In this document: piece after piece, positions 7,206-14,848 of the stretch | How positions within the stretch are numbered: position 1 is the first letter of the stretch | Layout: every line of letters starts with the position of its first letter | Assembly: GCA_020072845.1 (NCBI GenBank) | Contig: JAIQGF010000014.1 | Span: 62,001 to 126,000, forward strand | Direction of reading: 5' to 3' | DNA length: 64,000 nt | Source: Terriglobia bacterium | GTDB taxonomy: Bacteria; Acidobacteriota; Terriglobia; Terriglobales; Acidobacteriaceae | Program-made: the position numbers and the translations under genes | Notes under the pieces: generated by a model | Told to the model about the DNA's origin: nothing | Databases searched by the model: none | What the model saw: only the letters and a program-made list of their open reading frames with translations

Positions 7206-8318
7206 CTACTGCTTCTTGAACGCTTCTTTGTTCACCACGAACGGCATCTTGCTGGGATCAGCGTTGTAGTGGTTCTCCAGCACATCAATGAGGCCTTGCA
7301 CGCAGCGGCCCGCCATGCCTTTGTCGGGATCGGTGGAGAGCCGCGTGATCTTGCCGGCGCTGGCGAAGTGCGGGTAGAGGCGGCAGCGGTCTTCGATGGC
7401 GGGGTCGCGCAACGGCGAGTCGGCGGGCAGCGGTTCTTTGGCGAAGACATCGAGCGCGGCGCCGGCAATCCAGTTTTCCTTCAGCGCCTTGGCGACCGCG
7501 ACCTCGTCCACCACCGGCCCACGCGAGTTGTTGATCAGGTATGCGGAGGGCTTCATCATGCGCAGCGTCTTCTCGTTGATCAGGTGATAGGTCGGCGTGC
7601 CGCCCTCGCCGGGACGGACCAGCGGCACGTGAATGGTGACGAAGTCGGATTCGTGCAATGCCTGCTCGAAGTCCGCGTACTTGATCCAGGTGCGGTCTTT
7701 GGTGATGCCGAGAGAATGGCGCAGGTTCTTGAGCAGCTGGATGGCCTGCACGAACTGGTGGTTCTGGTACACCGGGTCGTAGCAGAGGATGTTCATGTCG
7801 AAGCCGTCGCATTTTCTGATGATCGCCTGCCCGATGCGGCCAGTGCCGATGACGGCGATGGTTTTGCCGGTGACTTCGTCGCCCAGGAACGGGAGATACG
7901 GGTGCCAGGTGCCCCACTCGTTCTTGCGCACGTTATGTTCGGCGCTCCACAGCTTGCGGGCGAGGGCGCCCATCATGAAAAAGGCAAATTCGGCAGTGGC
8001 TTCGGTGAGAACGTCGGCCGTATTGGTGAACGGGACGCGGTAGCGGTTGGCGTCGGCGCGATTGATGTTGTCGAATCCGACGGCGAGCTGCGAGACCACC
8101 TTCAGGTGGCCCTTGCCCGCCTCGAAAATTTCCGCGTCAATGGGATCGCGCAGGGTGGTGATGAGGCCGTCCACGCCGCTGCGCAGCTTTTCGATGACGA
8201 GTTTTTTCGGCGGCGGCTCCGGGCCGGGATAGACCTCGACGTCGTAGCCGCGCTGGCGCAGCAGATCGAGAGCTTCACCGATATCGCAGGTGGCGTACAC
8301 GCGCTTCTGGTCGGCCAT
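7206..8318 (-). CDS. NAD-dependent D-isomer-specific 2-hydroxyacid dehydrogenase
   Basis: The 370-residue protein belongs to the D-2-hydroxyacid dehydrogenase family (glyoxylate/hydroxypyruvate reductase, lactate or phosphoglycerate dehydrogenase relatives). Visible features are SQLAVGFDNIN, the NAD-binding IAVIGTGRIGQAI, the substrate-binding arginine in INNSRGPVVDE, the catalytic glutamate in FAKEPLPADSPL and the catalytic histidine in LYPHFASAG. A segment of about 25 residues between the Rossmann motif and the VTIHVPL strand (QAIQLLKNLRHSLGI region) is longer than usual. The ATG at 8318 is preferred over 8342 because GGAGG lies 5 bases upstream. The exact substrate cannot be read from sequence. 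Confidence 0.85.
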   Translation of the reverse strand: MADQKRVYATCDIGEALDLLRQRGYDVEVYPGPEPPPKKLVIEKLRSGVDGLITTLRDPIDAEIFEAGKGHLKVVSQLAVGFDNINRADANRYRVPFTNTADVLTEATAEFAFFMMGALARKLWSAEHNVRKNEWGTWHPYLPFLGDEVTGKTIAVIGTGRIGQAIIRKCDGFDMNILCYDPVYQNHQFVQAIQLLKNLRHSLGITKDRTWIKYADFEQALHESDFVTIHVPLVRPGEGGTPTYHLINEKTLRMMKPSAYLINNSRGPVVDEVAVAKALKENWIAGAALDVFAKEPLPADSPLRDPAIEDRCRLYPHFASAGKITRLSTDPDKGMAGRCVQGLIDVLENHYNADPSKMPFVVNKEAFKKQ

Positions 8319-8394
8319 GTCGTCCTCCCCACAGGAAAGCAAACAGCCTAGCTTACGGGAGGGGGTCGGGGAAAATCCAGTTGGGAAGGAAGTG

Positions 8395-8440
8395 GTCAGT
8401 GGTCAGCGGTCAGCGGCCGGTAGGCAGTGGTCAGTCAAAG
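8395..8440. repeat. GTGGTCAGCGGTCAG degenerate repeat
   Basis: A run of GTCAG-containing units between the dehydrogenase start and the argS end; related to the CAGTC/GTCAG tracts at 14628-14660, 23165-23200 and 49622-49830. Confidence 0.5.
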
Positions 8441-8487
8441 TCGCGGGCGAGGGCGCCCGCGCCACAAGAATTTCAGAGGTTTCAGAT

Positions 8488-10509
8488 TCACATGACGGGC
8501 GGAACGGTGATGCCCATGACATCGAGAATGCGGAGGAGTTCGCGGCGCACCACCGCAGCCGTCGCCAGCAGGAATTGTTTCCTGCCCTCGTCGGGTTCGT
8601 TGAGGATGTGGTGGCGGTGGTAGAAGTTATTGAAGAGCTGCGCCAACTGGAAAGCGTGCTTGGCGGCGTAGGCGGGCTCGGCGGTGGCGATGCACTGCTC
8701 GATGACGTAAGAAGTTTTCGAGGCGGCGAGCCAGAGCTCCCAGAGTTCGTTGGCAGAAGGCGCGCTGAGATAAGTGGCGAAATCGATGGACGTCGATGGT
8801 CCATGGTCGATGGTCGATGGCGAATTGCCGATTGTCGATTGCCGATTGTTGATTGAGGAGAGCACCGATTCGGGATCGACCCCGGCTTTGCGGAAGATGT
8901 TGGTGGCGCGGACGACGGCGTACTGGGAGTAAGGGCCGGTTTCTCCCTCGAAGCTGAGCGCTTCCTTGAAGTCGAAGGCGATGACGCTCGGCTTGGTGAA
9001 CTTGAGCATGAAGTAGCGCAGCGCGCCGATGGCGATTTGGGTGGCGATCTCGCGGCGCTCTTCCTCGCGCAGCTCGGCGTGGCGCGAATCCACTTCCTTG
9101 CGGGCGGCAGCGATCAGCGTGTCGATGAGGTCGTCGGCCTTGACGCCGAAACCCTTGCGGCCCGAGACCTCGATGTAAGCCTTGCCCCAATCGTCCTCGC
9201 TCAGCTGATAGCCGAGTTCAGAGGCGCAGCGCGGAGTGAGCGCGACCATTTCGTAGGACAGATGCGTGTAATGCTCGGCAGCATGGGTGTAGCCGAGCCC
9301 GCGCAGCGCTTCGATCACCGTGTTCTGCGCTTCCGCCTGGCGCGCGTCAATCACGTTGTAGATGGCGCTCACCCCGCCGAAATGTGGATGATCTTTTTCG
9401 CCTTCGACCGCCGAAATCCAGACTTCATGCCGATTGGGATACTGGTAGAAGCGGCGATATTCGAAGTCGCGACCGAGCAGCCCGAATTTCCACAAGTGAT
9501 ACGCGATGTCCTTGCCGACGTAACCGACGGTGCCGTTGGAGCGCACGATGACCTTCTGGTCTTCTTCGGTGTGCTCCTCCTCGGACTTCCCTGCCGCGTG
9601 CGGACGCCCCATGACCCAGCATCCCTTGTTCTTGCCTTCGGGTTCGAGGTAGAGCACGCCTTTGTCCTTCATCTGCTGGAAGGCAAGGTCCCAGAAATGC
9701 AGGCGGAGAATTTCGCTCTCGCGCGGCAGGAAGTCGTACTCGATGGAGAGCCGCTCCATGGTTTCGAGATGGCGGCGCAGAACGGCGGCGGAGATGATCT
9801 CGGCGATATCGGCGGATTCATTGCCGCCCTGCTCGATCGCGTGCAGCGCCTCGGCACGCTTCTGGAGGTTCGCGTTGTCTTCCTGGTACCACTGCGAGAC
9901 GCGCGCGTAGAGGTTCCAGCAGAGGTAATCGAAACGCGGCTCGCGGCGCGCAAGCTGTTCGATGTCCTGCTGGCTCTTAGGTTCGAGCTCGCGGAAGCCG
10001 ACGACCACGTCGGCGACCTGGACGCCGGTGTTGTCGATGTAGTTCTGCACGTCCACGGTGCGGCGGGCGGCGCGCAGCAGGCGAACGAAGGTGTCGCCGA
10101 GAATGGCGTTGCGCAAGTGGCCGATGTGCGCGGCCTTGTTGGGATTGATGCTGGTGTGCTCGACCAGAATCTTGCCTTCGACGCCGGGAAGTTGCGGCGG
10201 CTCTTCACCCGCGGCGAGCGCGGCGGCGGCGGCGGCGCGATGGAGGCGCGCGTTGATGTATCCCGCGCCCGCGACTTCCAGCTTCTCGAAGCCTTCGATC
10301 GCACCGATGCCGTTGACGATGTCCTCGGCAATCTTGCGCGGCGGCTTGCGCAGGCGCTTGGCAAGCTCGAAGCAAAGCGGCAACGCGAACTCGCCGAGCT
10401 CGACCTGCGGCGGCTGCTCGATGACTACGTTGTCCAGATCAATGTCGTAGGCTTCGCGCAGGTAGGCGCGAACGCGATCGGCGAGTTGCTGCTGGAAATG
10501 GCGGTACAA
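8488..10509 (-). CDS. argS: Arginyl-tRNA synthetase
   Basis: ArgRS charges tRNA-Arg. The 673-residue protein shows, in order, an N-terminal Add-1-type domain, the class I motif HIGHLRNAILGD preceded by INPNKAA, the YIDNTGVQVADV helix, the KMSKS-equivalent region around SGRKGFGVKADDLID, and a C-terminal DALR anticodon domain. An oddity is a low-complexity stretch of about 25 residues (SINNRQSTIGNSPSTIDHGPS) between catalytic and anticodon domains, encoded by GTCGATGG/CGATTG repeats (8784-8856). That whole stretch stays in frame. The start is read as TTG at 10509 with AGAGG upstream. argS is divergent to metG. Confidence 0.95.
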   Translation of the reverse strand: MYRHFQQQLADRVRAYLREAYDIDLDNVVIEQPPQVELGEFALPLCFELAKRLRKPPRKIAEDIVNGIGAIEGFEKLEVAGAGYINARLHRAAAAAALAAGEEPPQLPGVEGKILVEHTSINPNKAAHIGHLRNAILGDTFVRLLRAARRTVDVQNYIDNTGVQVADVVVGFRELEPKSQQDIEQLARREPRFDYLCWNLYARVSQWYQEDNANLQKRAEALHAIEQGGNESADIAEIISAAVLRRHLETMERLSIEYDFLPRESEILRLHFWDLAFQQMKDKGVLYLEPEGKNKGCWVMGRPHAAGKSEEEHTEEDQKVIVRSNGTVGYVGKDIAYHLWKFGLLGRDFEYRRFYQYPNRHEVWISAVEGEKDHPHFGGVSAIYNVIDARQAEAQNTVIEALRGLGYTHAAEHYTHLSYEMVALTPRCASELGYQLSEDDWGKAYIEVSGRKGFGVKADDLIDTLIAAARKEVDSRHAELREEERREIATQIAIGALRYFMLKFTKPSVIAFDFKEALSFEGETGPYSQYAVVRATNIFRKAGVDPESVLSSINNRQSTIGNSPSTIDHGPSTSIDFATYLSAPSANELWELWLAASKTSYVIEQCIATAEPAYAAKHAFQLAQLFNNFYHRHHILNEPDEGRKQFLLATAAVVRRELLRILDVMGITVPPVM
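8784..8856. repeat. GTCGATGG / CGATTGCCGATTG repeat inside argS
   Basis: About 73 bases of tandem GGTCGATGG units followed by CGATTGTCGATTGCCGATTG units, identical in type to intergenic tracts elsewhere in the window, lie in frame in the argS coding sequence. Confidence 0.85.
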
Positions 10510-10538
10510 GCGGCCTCTAGCGGTGATAGACAGAAGCG

Positions 10539-10544
10539 ATTATA
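10539..10544 (-). promoter_or_regulatory. Possible -10 element of argS
   Basis: TATAAT on the minus strand, 29 bases before the argS TTG start. No good -35 hexamer is seen at 16-18 bases. Confidence 0.35.
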
Positions 10545-10635
10545 GCAATGCCGGAGGTTTGACGCGGGTGGAGCGCTTCCCTATGATGAAGGATTCGAGA
10601 ATTGAGAAGTAAGAATTAAGAAGTCAGAAGTCAGA

Positions 10636-12786
10636 ATGAAGAGTGAAGAATTGTCGGAAAAGTTCTACATCACGACGCCGATTTACTACGTGAACGCGCG
10701 GCCGCATCTGGGGCATGCGTACACCACCATCGTCTGCGACACCATTGCGCGGCGGCAGCGCATGTTGGGCAAAGACACGTTCCTGCTGACCGGAACCGAC
10801 GAGCACGGGGTCAACGTGGAGCGCGCGGCGCAGGCGGCGGGACGCGATCCCAGCGAATACGTGGACGAGATCGCGGCGGCGTTCAAGGCGATGGCCGACC
10901 GGGTGGGCGCGACTTACGATAAATTCATCCGCACCACCTCGGCGGAACACAAGCACGGCGTGCAGGCGCTGTTCCGCGTGCTGCGCGACAACGGCCACAT
11001 CTACAAGGGAACGTACACCGGCCAATACTGCGTCCACGACAACCTGTACGTGGATTCCGCCGGTCCGGGCGCGCCTTGTCCGACCTGCGGGCGCCCGACG
11101 GAAACGATCAGCGAGGAGAACTACTTCTTCAAGCTGTCGGCGTTCGAGGACAAGCTGCTGCGCCATTACCAGGAGAATCCGGAGTTCATCCGCCCGGAGA
11201 CGCGGCGCAATGAAGTGATGTCGTTCGTGAAGGGCGGACTGCGCGATCTCTCCATCAGCCGCAGCACGTTTCAATGGGGCATTCCGGTGCCGGACGATCC
11301 CGGCCACGTGATCTACGTGTGGCTGGACGCGCTGAGCAACTACATCACGGCGATCGGGTACGGATCGGAGAAGAAAAAAGACCAGCAGCAGTTCGAGAAA
11401 TACTGGCCGGCGGAAGTGCACATGATCGGCAAGGAGATCGTGCGCTTCCACTGCGTCTACTGGCCGGCGTTCCTGATGGCGGCGAACCTGCCGCTGCCCA
11501 AGACGATCATGGCGCACGGGTGGATCCTGTTCGAGCAGGACAAGATGTCGAAGTCGCGCGGCAACATCGTGCGCGCGGAGACCATCATTGACGTGCTCGG
11601 CCTGGACTCGCTGCGCTACTTCCTGCTGCGCGAGATCGTGTTCGGGCAGGACGGGTCGTTCTCCTTCGACGCGCTGGTGGGGCGCTTCAATTCCGATCTG
11701 GCGAACGACTACGGCAACCTGGCGAGCCGCACGTTGAGCATGATCCAGCGCTATTTTCGCGGCGAGGTGCCGTACCCGTCGGCGACCGGGTCGCGGACCG
11801 CGGCGGACAACGCCATCCAGGAGCACGCGACGCGCGCCATCGAAGAGTGCCGGCGACTGTTCGACGATTACCAGTTCTCGCGCGCGCTGGAATGCGTGTG
11901 GGGCGTGATTGGCGCGGTGAACAAGTACATCGTGGAAAACGAGCCCTGGGCGGTGGCGGAAAAAGAGGATGAGCCGAGCCGGTCGCGGCTGGGCACGATC
12001 CTGTACACCGCGGCGGAGGCGCTGCGGGTGGTGACCGCGCTGGTGCACCCGGTGGTGCCGGAGTCGAGTTCGCGGATATGGAAGCAGCTTGGTCTCGGAG
12101 AAATTTCCAAGTTCCGCCTGGACAAGCTCAAGTGGGGACAATTGGAGTTGGGAACGAAGCTGGGCAAGGTGGAGCCGGTGTTCCCGCGCGTCGACAAGAG
12201 CGCGATCGAGAAGATGCACGAGATGGAGCAGCAGGGCCGCGCGCCCGTCGCATCGGCCGAGACAAAGAAGCCGCCCGCAACCGCCGGAGCGCGCCAGCCG
12301 GTGGAGATGGCGATGGGCCAGAACGGTGAGACCGCGCCGCCCGCGCGAAGCGCAGCGACAGCGGGACAGCAGGGGACGCCAGCGGCGCCGAACGGCCCGG
12401 CGGCGTCGCCGAGTGCCGGCACAGTGGCGGCAAGCACAAAGCCGGCCGCGGCGCCAGAGGGAAAAATCTCGATTGACGATTTCCTGAAGGTCGAGATGCG
12501 CGTCGGGCAGGTGAAGTCGGCGGAAAAAGTCAAAGGTGCGGACCGGTTGCTGCGGCTGGAAGTGGATATCGGAACAGAAGTGCGGCAGCTTGTCGCCGGC
12601 ATCGCCGAGGCGTACACGCCGGAGCAGTTGATCGGACGCAAAGTGGTGATCGTGGCCAACCTGGCGCCACGCAAGCTGAAAGGACTGGAGTCGAACGGCA
12701 TGATCGTGGCGGCGTCGGTCGAGGGCGGCAAGCCGGTGCTGGCGGGATTCCTGGAAGACGTTCCGGTCGGGGCAAAATTGAAATAA
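10636..12786 (+). CDS. metG: Methionyl-tRNA synthetase with C-terminal tRNA-binding domain
   Basis: MetRS charges tRNA-Met. HLGH at residues 24-27 and KMSKS near residue 302 are the class I signatures; a CPTC pair lies in the connective domain. After the anticodon domain comes an Ala/Pro/Thr-rich linker of about 70 residues and then a Trbp111-like domain beginning ISIDDFLKVEMRVGQV and ending NGMIVAAS near the C-terminus, which strengthens tRNA binding and dimerisation. Length 716 fits MetRS with this appendix. The bases just before the ATG are an AGAAGT repeat tract. It is divergently transcribed from argS and followed by tatD. Confidence 0.96.
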   Translation: MKSEELSEKFYITTPIYYVNARPHLGHAYTTIVCDTIARRQRMLGKDTFLLTGTDEHGVNVERAAQAAGRDPSEYVDEIAAAFKAMADRVGATYDKFIRTTSAEHKHGVQALFRVLRDNGHIYKGTYTGQYCVHDNLYVDSAGPGAPCPTCGRPTETISEENYFFKLSAFEDKLLRHYQENPEFIRPETRRNEVMSFVKGGLRDLSISRSTFQWGIPVPDDPGHVIYVWLDALSNYITAIGYGSEKKKDQQQFEKYWPAEVHMIGKEIVRFHCVYWPAFLMAANLPLPKTIMAHGWILFEQDKMSKSRGNIVRAETIIDVLGLDSLRYFLLREIVFGQDGSFSFDALVGRFNSDLANDYGNLASRTLSMIQRYFRGEVPYPSATGSRTAADNAIQEHATRAIEECRRLFDDYQFSRALECVWGVIGAVNKYIVENEPWAVAEKEDEPSRSRLGTILYTAAEALRVVTALVHPVVPESSSRIWKQLGLGEISKFRLDKLKWGQLELGTKLGKVEPVFPRVDKSAIEKMHEMEQQGRAPVASAETKKPPATAGARQPVEMAMGQNGETAPPARSAATAGQQGTPAAPNGPAASPSAGTVAASTKPAAAPEGKISIDDFLKVEMRVGQVKSAEKVKGADRLLRLEVDIGTEVRQLVAGIAEAYTPEQLIGRKVVIVANLAPRKLKGLESNGMIVAASVEGGKPVLAGFLEDVPVGAKLK

Positions 12787-12790
12787 TTGA

Positions 12791-12864
12791 CCACGGATTT
12801 TCACGGATTCACACGGATCATTTTTTCTTCTGTTTTATCCGTGTGAATCCGTGGCGATCCGTGG
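12791..12864. repeat. Long inverted repeat between metG and tatD
   Basis: Two 28-base arms (12791-12818 and 12837-12864) pair at 25 of 28 positions around an 18-base T-rich loop. The arms are built from ATCCGTG units. The 3' arm ends 9 bases before the tatD ATG, so the hairpin would cover the tatD leader. Confidence 0.85.
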
Positions 12865-12873
12865 TTCGCTTTT

Positions 12874-13728
12874 ATGTACGTTGACTCTCACTGTCATCTT
12901 GACGGGCAGAAATTTGCGCCGGACCGCGAACAGGTGCTGGCGCGGGCGCGGGAAGCGGGCGTCGAGGCGCTGGTGGCGATCGGGAACGGCAGCGGGCCGG
13001 ATGACGTGGCGTGTGGGATCAGGTTGGCCGGCCAATGGTCGATGGTCGATGGTCGATGGCAACAGCAGATTCCCCCCTCCGGTCGAAATGACAACTTCAT
13101 AAGAATTTTCGCGACCATCGGCGTGCATCCGCATGAGGCGGCGCTGGCCCAGGAACGGCATTACGGCGAAATGGAAAAGCTGGCGCGAGACCCGCGGGTG
13201 ATCGCGTGGGGCGAGATTGGGCTGGATTATTTCTACGACCACTCGCCGCGCGAGGTGCAGCAGAAAGTATTCATCCGGCAGATGGAGCTGGCGCGCGCCG
13301 CCAAGCTGCCGATCGTGATCCACAACCGGCCGTCGGACAACAGCGAAAATGCCTGGGAAGACCTGTTCCGCCTGCTGCGCGAGCATTGGCAGTCGAGCGG
13401 CTTGGGCGGGATTCTGCACTGCTTTACCGGCACAGTGGAGCACGCGCGGGCGGGAATGGATTTGGGATTCATGATTTCCTTCGCCGGAAACGTGAGCTAT
13501 CCGAAAGCGGTTTCCATTCGCGAGGCAGCGGCGCAAATCCCGCTGCAACGGATGTTGATTGAGACGGACTCGCCGTACCTGGCGCCGGTACCGCATCGCG
13601 GGAAACGCAACGAGCCGGCGTTTGTGGCAGAGACGGCGCGGCATATTGGGGAGCTGCGCGGGATATCGGCGGAAGAGATTGGCTCGGCGACAACGGAAAA
13701 TTTCTACCGCTTCTTCGGGATTGATTAG
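12874..13728 (+). CDS. tatD: TatD-family metal-dependent hydrolase/DNase
   Basis: TatD proteins are amidohydrolase-fold, metal-dependent nucleases. Motifs seen are YVDSHCHLD, GVHPHEA, the metal-ligand GEIGLDYFYD, IHNRPSDN, LHCFTGTVEHA and the terminal ETDSPYLAPVPHRGK. The length (284) exceeds the usual 255-265 because of about 24 extra residues (GQWSMVDGRWQQQIPPSGRN region, bases 13033-13104) encoded by intergenic-type repeats inserted in frame before the FATIGVHPHE strand. Catalytic residues are all kept, so the protein may be active. The stop codon lies inside an inverted repeat shared with ubiE. Confidence 0.92.
   Translation: MYVDSHCHLDGQKFAPDREQVLARAREAGVEALVAIGNGSGPDDVACGIRLAGQWSMVDGRWQQQIPPSGRNDNFIRIFATIGVHPHEAALAQERHYGEMEKLARDPRVIAWGEIGLDYFYDHSPREVQQKVFIRQMELARAAKLPIVIHNRPSDNSENAWEDLFRLLREHWQSSGLGGILHCFTGTVEHARAGMDLGFMISFAGNVSYPKAVSIREAAAQIPLQRMLIETDSPYLAPVPHRGKRNEPAFVAETARHIGELRGISAEEIGSATTENFYRFFGID
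13033..13104. repeat. Intergenic repeat types inserted in frame in tatD
   Basis: Three GGTCGATGG-like units (about 13036-13060) are followed by a CAGCAGATTCCCCCCTCC...CGAAATGAC segment. The second part resembles the AGCAGGTTCCTCGACTCGAAATGAC element at 14741-14765 in intergenic DNA. Confidence 0.8.
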
Positions 13729-13855
13729 CCACAGAGGGCACAGAGAAAGAGGAAGGTCAGTTTCAGTTTCAGTTTCAGTTTCAGAAAAGCATAGATCCTG
13801 AGCGCGCGCTCAGAATGACTTCCTTCATCCATTTCCTCTGTGTCCTCTGTGGCTA
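13726..13855. repeat. Inverted repeat spanning both stop codons of tatD and ubiE
   Basis: Arm 13726-13745 and arm 13836-13855 are complementary at 19 of 20 positions (TAGCCACAGAGGGCACAGAG type). Each arm begins with the TAG stop codon of its gene. The interval contains a GTTTCA tract (13757-13784). It could act as a bidirectional 3'-end structure. Confidence 0.8.
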
Positions 13856-14605
13856 GCTTTTCTTTCCGCGATACAAGCCCGCGATCCCAAACGTGTACGG
13901 CGTCCAGGAAACGTCGGCGAATCCGGCGAGGCGCATGCGGTCCAGCATTTCTGCGGGCAAAGGAAAGCGCTCGACGGAGGCAGGCAGATAGGCGTAGGGG
14001 CCTTTGACGCCGGAGATGACGGTGCCGACGGCGGGCAGGACGCGCTTGAAGTACAGGCGATAGAAGCGGCCGATGAGGCCCGTGGGCTCGCCGAAATCGA
14101 GGATGCCGATTTCGCCGCCCGGGCGCAGGACGCGGAAGATTTCGCGCAGTCCGGCGTCGTAGTCGGCGAGATTGCGGAAGCCGAAGGCGGAGGTGACGAG
14201 ATCGAAGCTGGCGTCGGATAGGGGAAGCCGGAGAGCGTCGGCCTCGAGCCAGCGGAGCGAAGTGCCGCTGGATTTCTGGACGGCGCGGACGAGCATGGCG
14301 TGAGAGAAGTCGGCGCCAAGGATTTCAGTTTGCTTGCCGGAGGCGCGGTGCAGGGCGAAGGCCATGTCGCCGGTGCCGCAGCAAAGGTCGAGAGCGCGGG
14401 CGCCGGGGCGTTGCAGGATGTGGCGAAAGCTGCGGGCCGCGCGGCGCCACCACAGGCGGTCAATGTTGAAAGAGAGCAGGTGGTTGAGCAGGTCGTAGCG
14501 GGGCGCGATGGAGGTGAACATGTCGCGCACCGCGGCGGCGGCCTGCCGGCGGTCCTGCGCGCCTTCGGGGGTGGCGCCGACGACGGGCTTGGGGGAATCC
14601 GCCAT
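13853..14605 (-). CDS. ubiE: Demethylmenaquinone/ubiquinone methyltransferase
   Basis: The 250-residue SAM-dependent methyltransferase matches UbiE/MenG, which methylates demethylmenaquinone (and 2-polyprenyl-methoxybenzoquinol in ubiquinone makers). Visible are MFTSIAPRYDLLNHLLSFN (family signature 1), the SAM-binding LDLCCGTGDMAFAL, and FGFRNLADYDAGLREIFRVL with the following RPGG (signature 2). In an acidobacterium menaquinone synthesis (menG) is the more likely role. It converges on tatD, sharing an inverted repeat at the stop codons. Confidence 0.93.
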   Translation of the reverse strand: MADSPKPVVGATPEGAQDRRQAAAAVRDMFTSIAPRYDLLNHLLSFNIDRLWWRRAARSFRHILQRPGARALDLCCGTGDMAFALHRASGKQTEILGADFSHAMLVRAVQKSSGTSLRWLEADALRLPLSDASFDLVTSAFGFRNLADYDAGLREIFRVLRPGGEIGILDFGEPTGLIGRFYRLYFKRVLPAVGTVISGVKGPYAYLPASVERFPLPAEMLDRMRLAGFADVSWTPYTFGIAGLYRGKKS

Positions 14606-14627
14606 GGGTTTAGTTAACCACAGAGGA

Positions 14628-14768
14628 CAGTCTTCAGTCGTCAGTCTTCAGTCGTCAGGAACATCCCCACCCTGTCTCGCCCCGGCGACTGCGTCAGCGC
14701 AAGCTCCATCGCGGCGAGACAAGGGTGGGGCAACCGAAAAAGCAGGTTCCTCGACTCGAAATGACGAG
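14628..14768. repeat. Intergenic repeat cluster with CCCCACCCTGTCTCGCC hairpin
   Basis: CAGTCTTCAGTCGT units (14628-14657) precede an inverted repeat with arms at 14665-14681 and 14713-14730 (complementary apart from one bulged base) and a copy of AAAAAGCAGGTTCCTCG (14737-14753) that recurs at 52726-52742. Confidence 0.75.
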
Positions 14769-14848
14769 AAGATATTTTGCCCGAGACGCCGTGCCCTTCT
14801 CGAAAGGTCTAATTCGGACCAAGCCTAATTGCGAGGAGGTAAGGGTGC

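Noticed and set aside
7206-8318. Call as D-3-phosphoglycerate dehydrogenase (serA) or NAD formate dehydrogenase
   Set aside because: Catalytic residues fit the whole superfamily and there is no ACT domain; no neighbour points to serine or formate metabolism.
9037-10545. 502-codon plus-strand frame opposite argS
   Set aside because: Shadow of the argS gene; no recognisable domain.
10624-12804. 726-codon open frame antisense to metG
   Set aside because: It mirrors the high-GC metG coding strand, is Arg/His/Leu-rich without family motifs, and has no ribosome site; it is a shadow.
12787-12873. Rho-independent terminator after metG
   Set aside because: The dyad is strong, but the T-rich run is in the loop and no U-tract follows the stem, so I list it as an inverted repeat only.
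14508-14828. Plus-strand 106-codon frame beyond ubiE
   Set aside because: It consists of antisense ubiE and intergenic hairpin repeats; no ribosome site.
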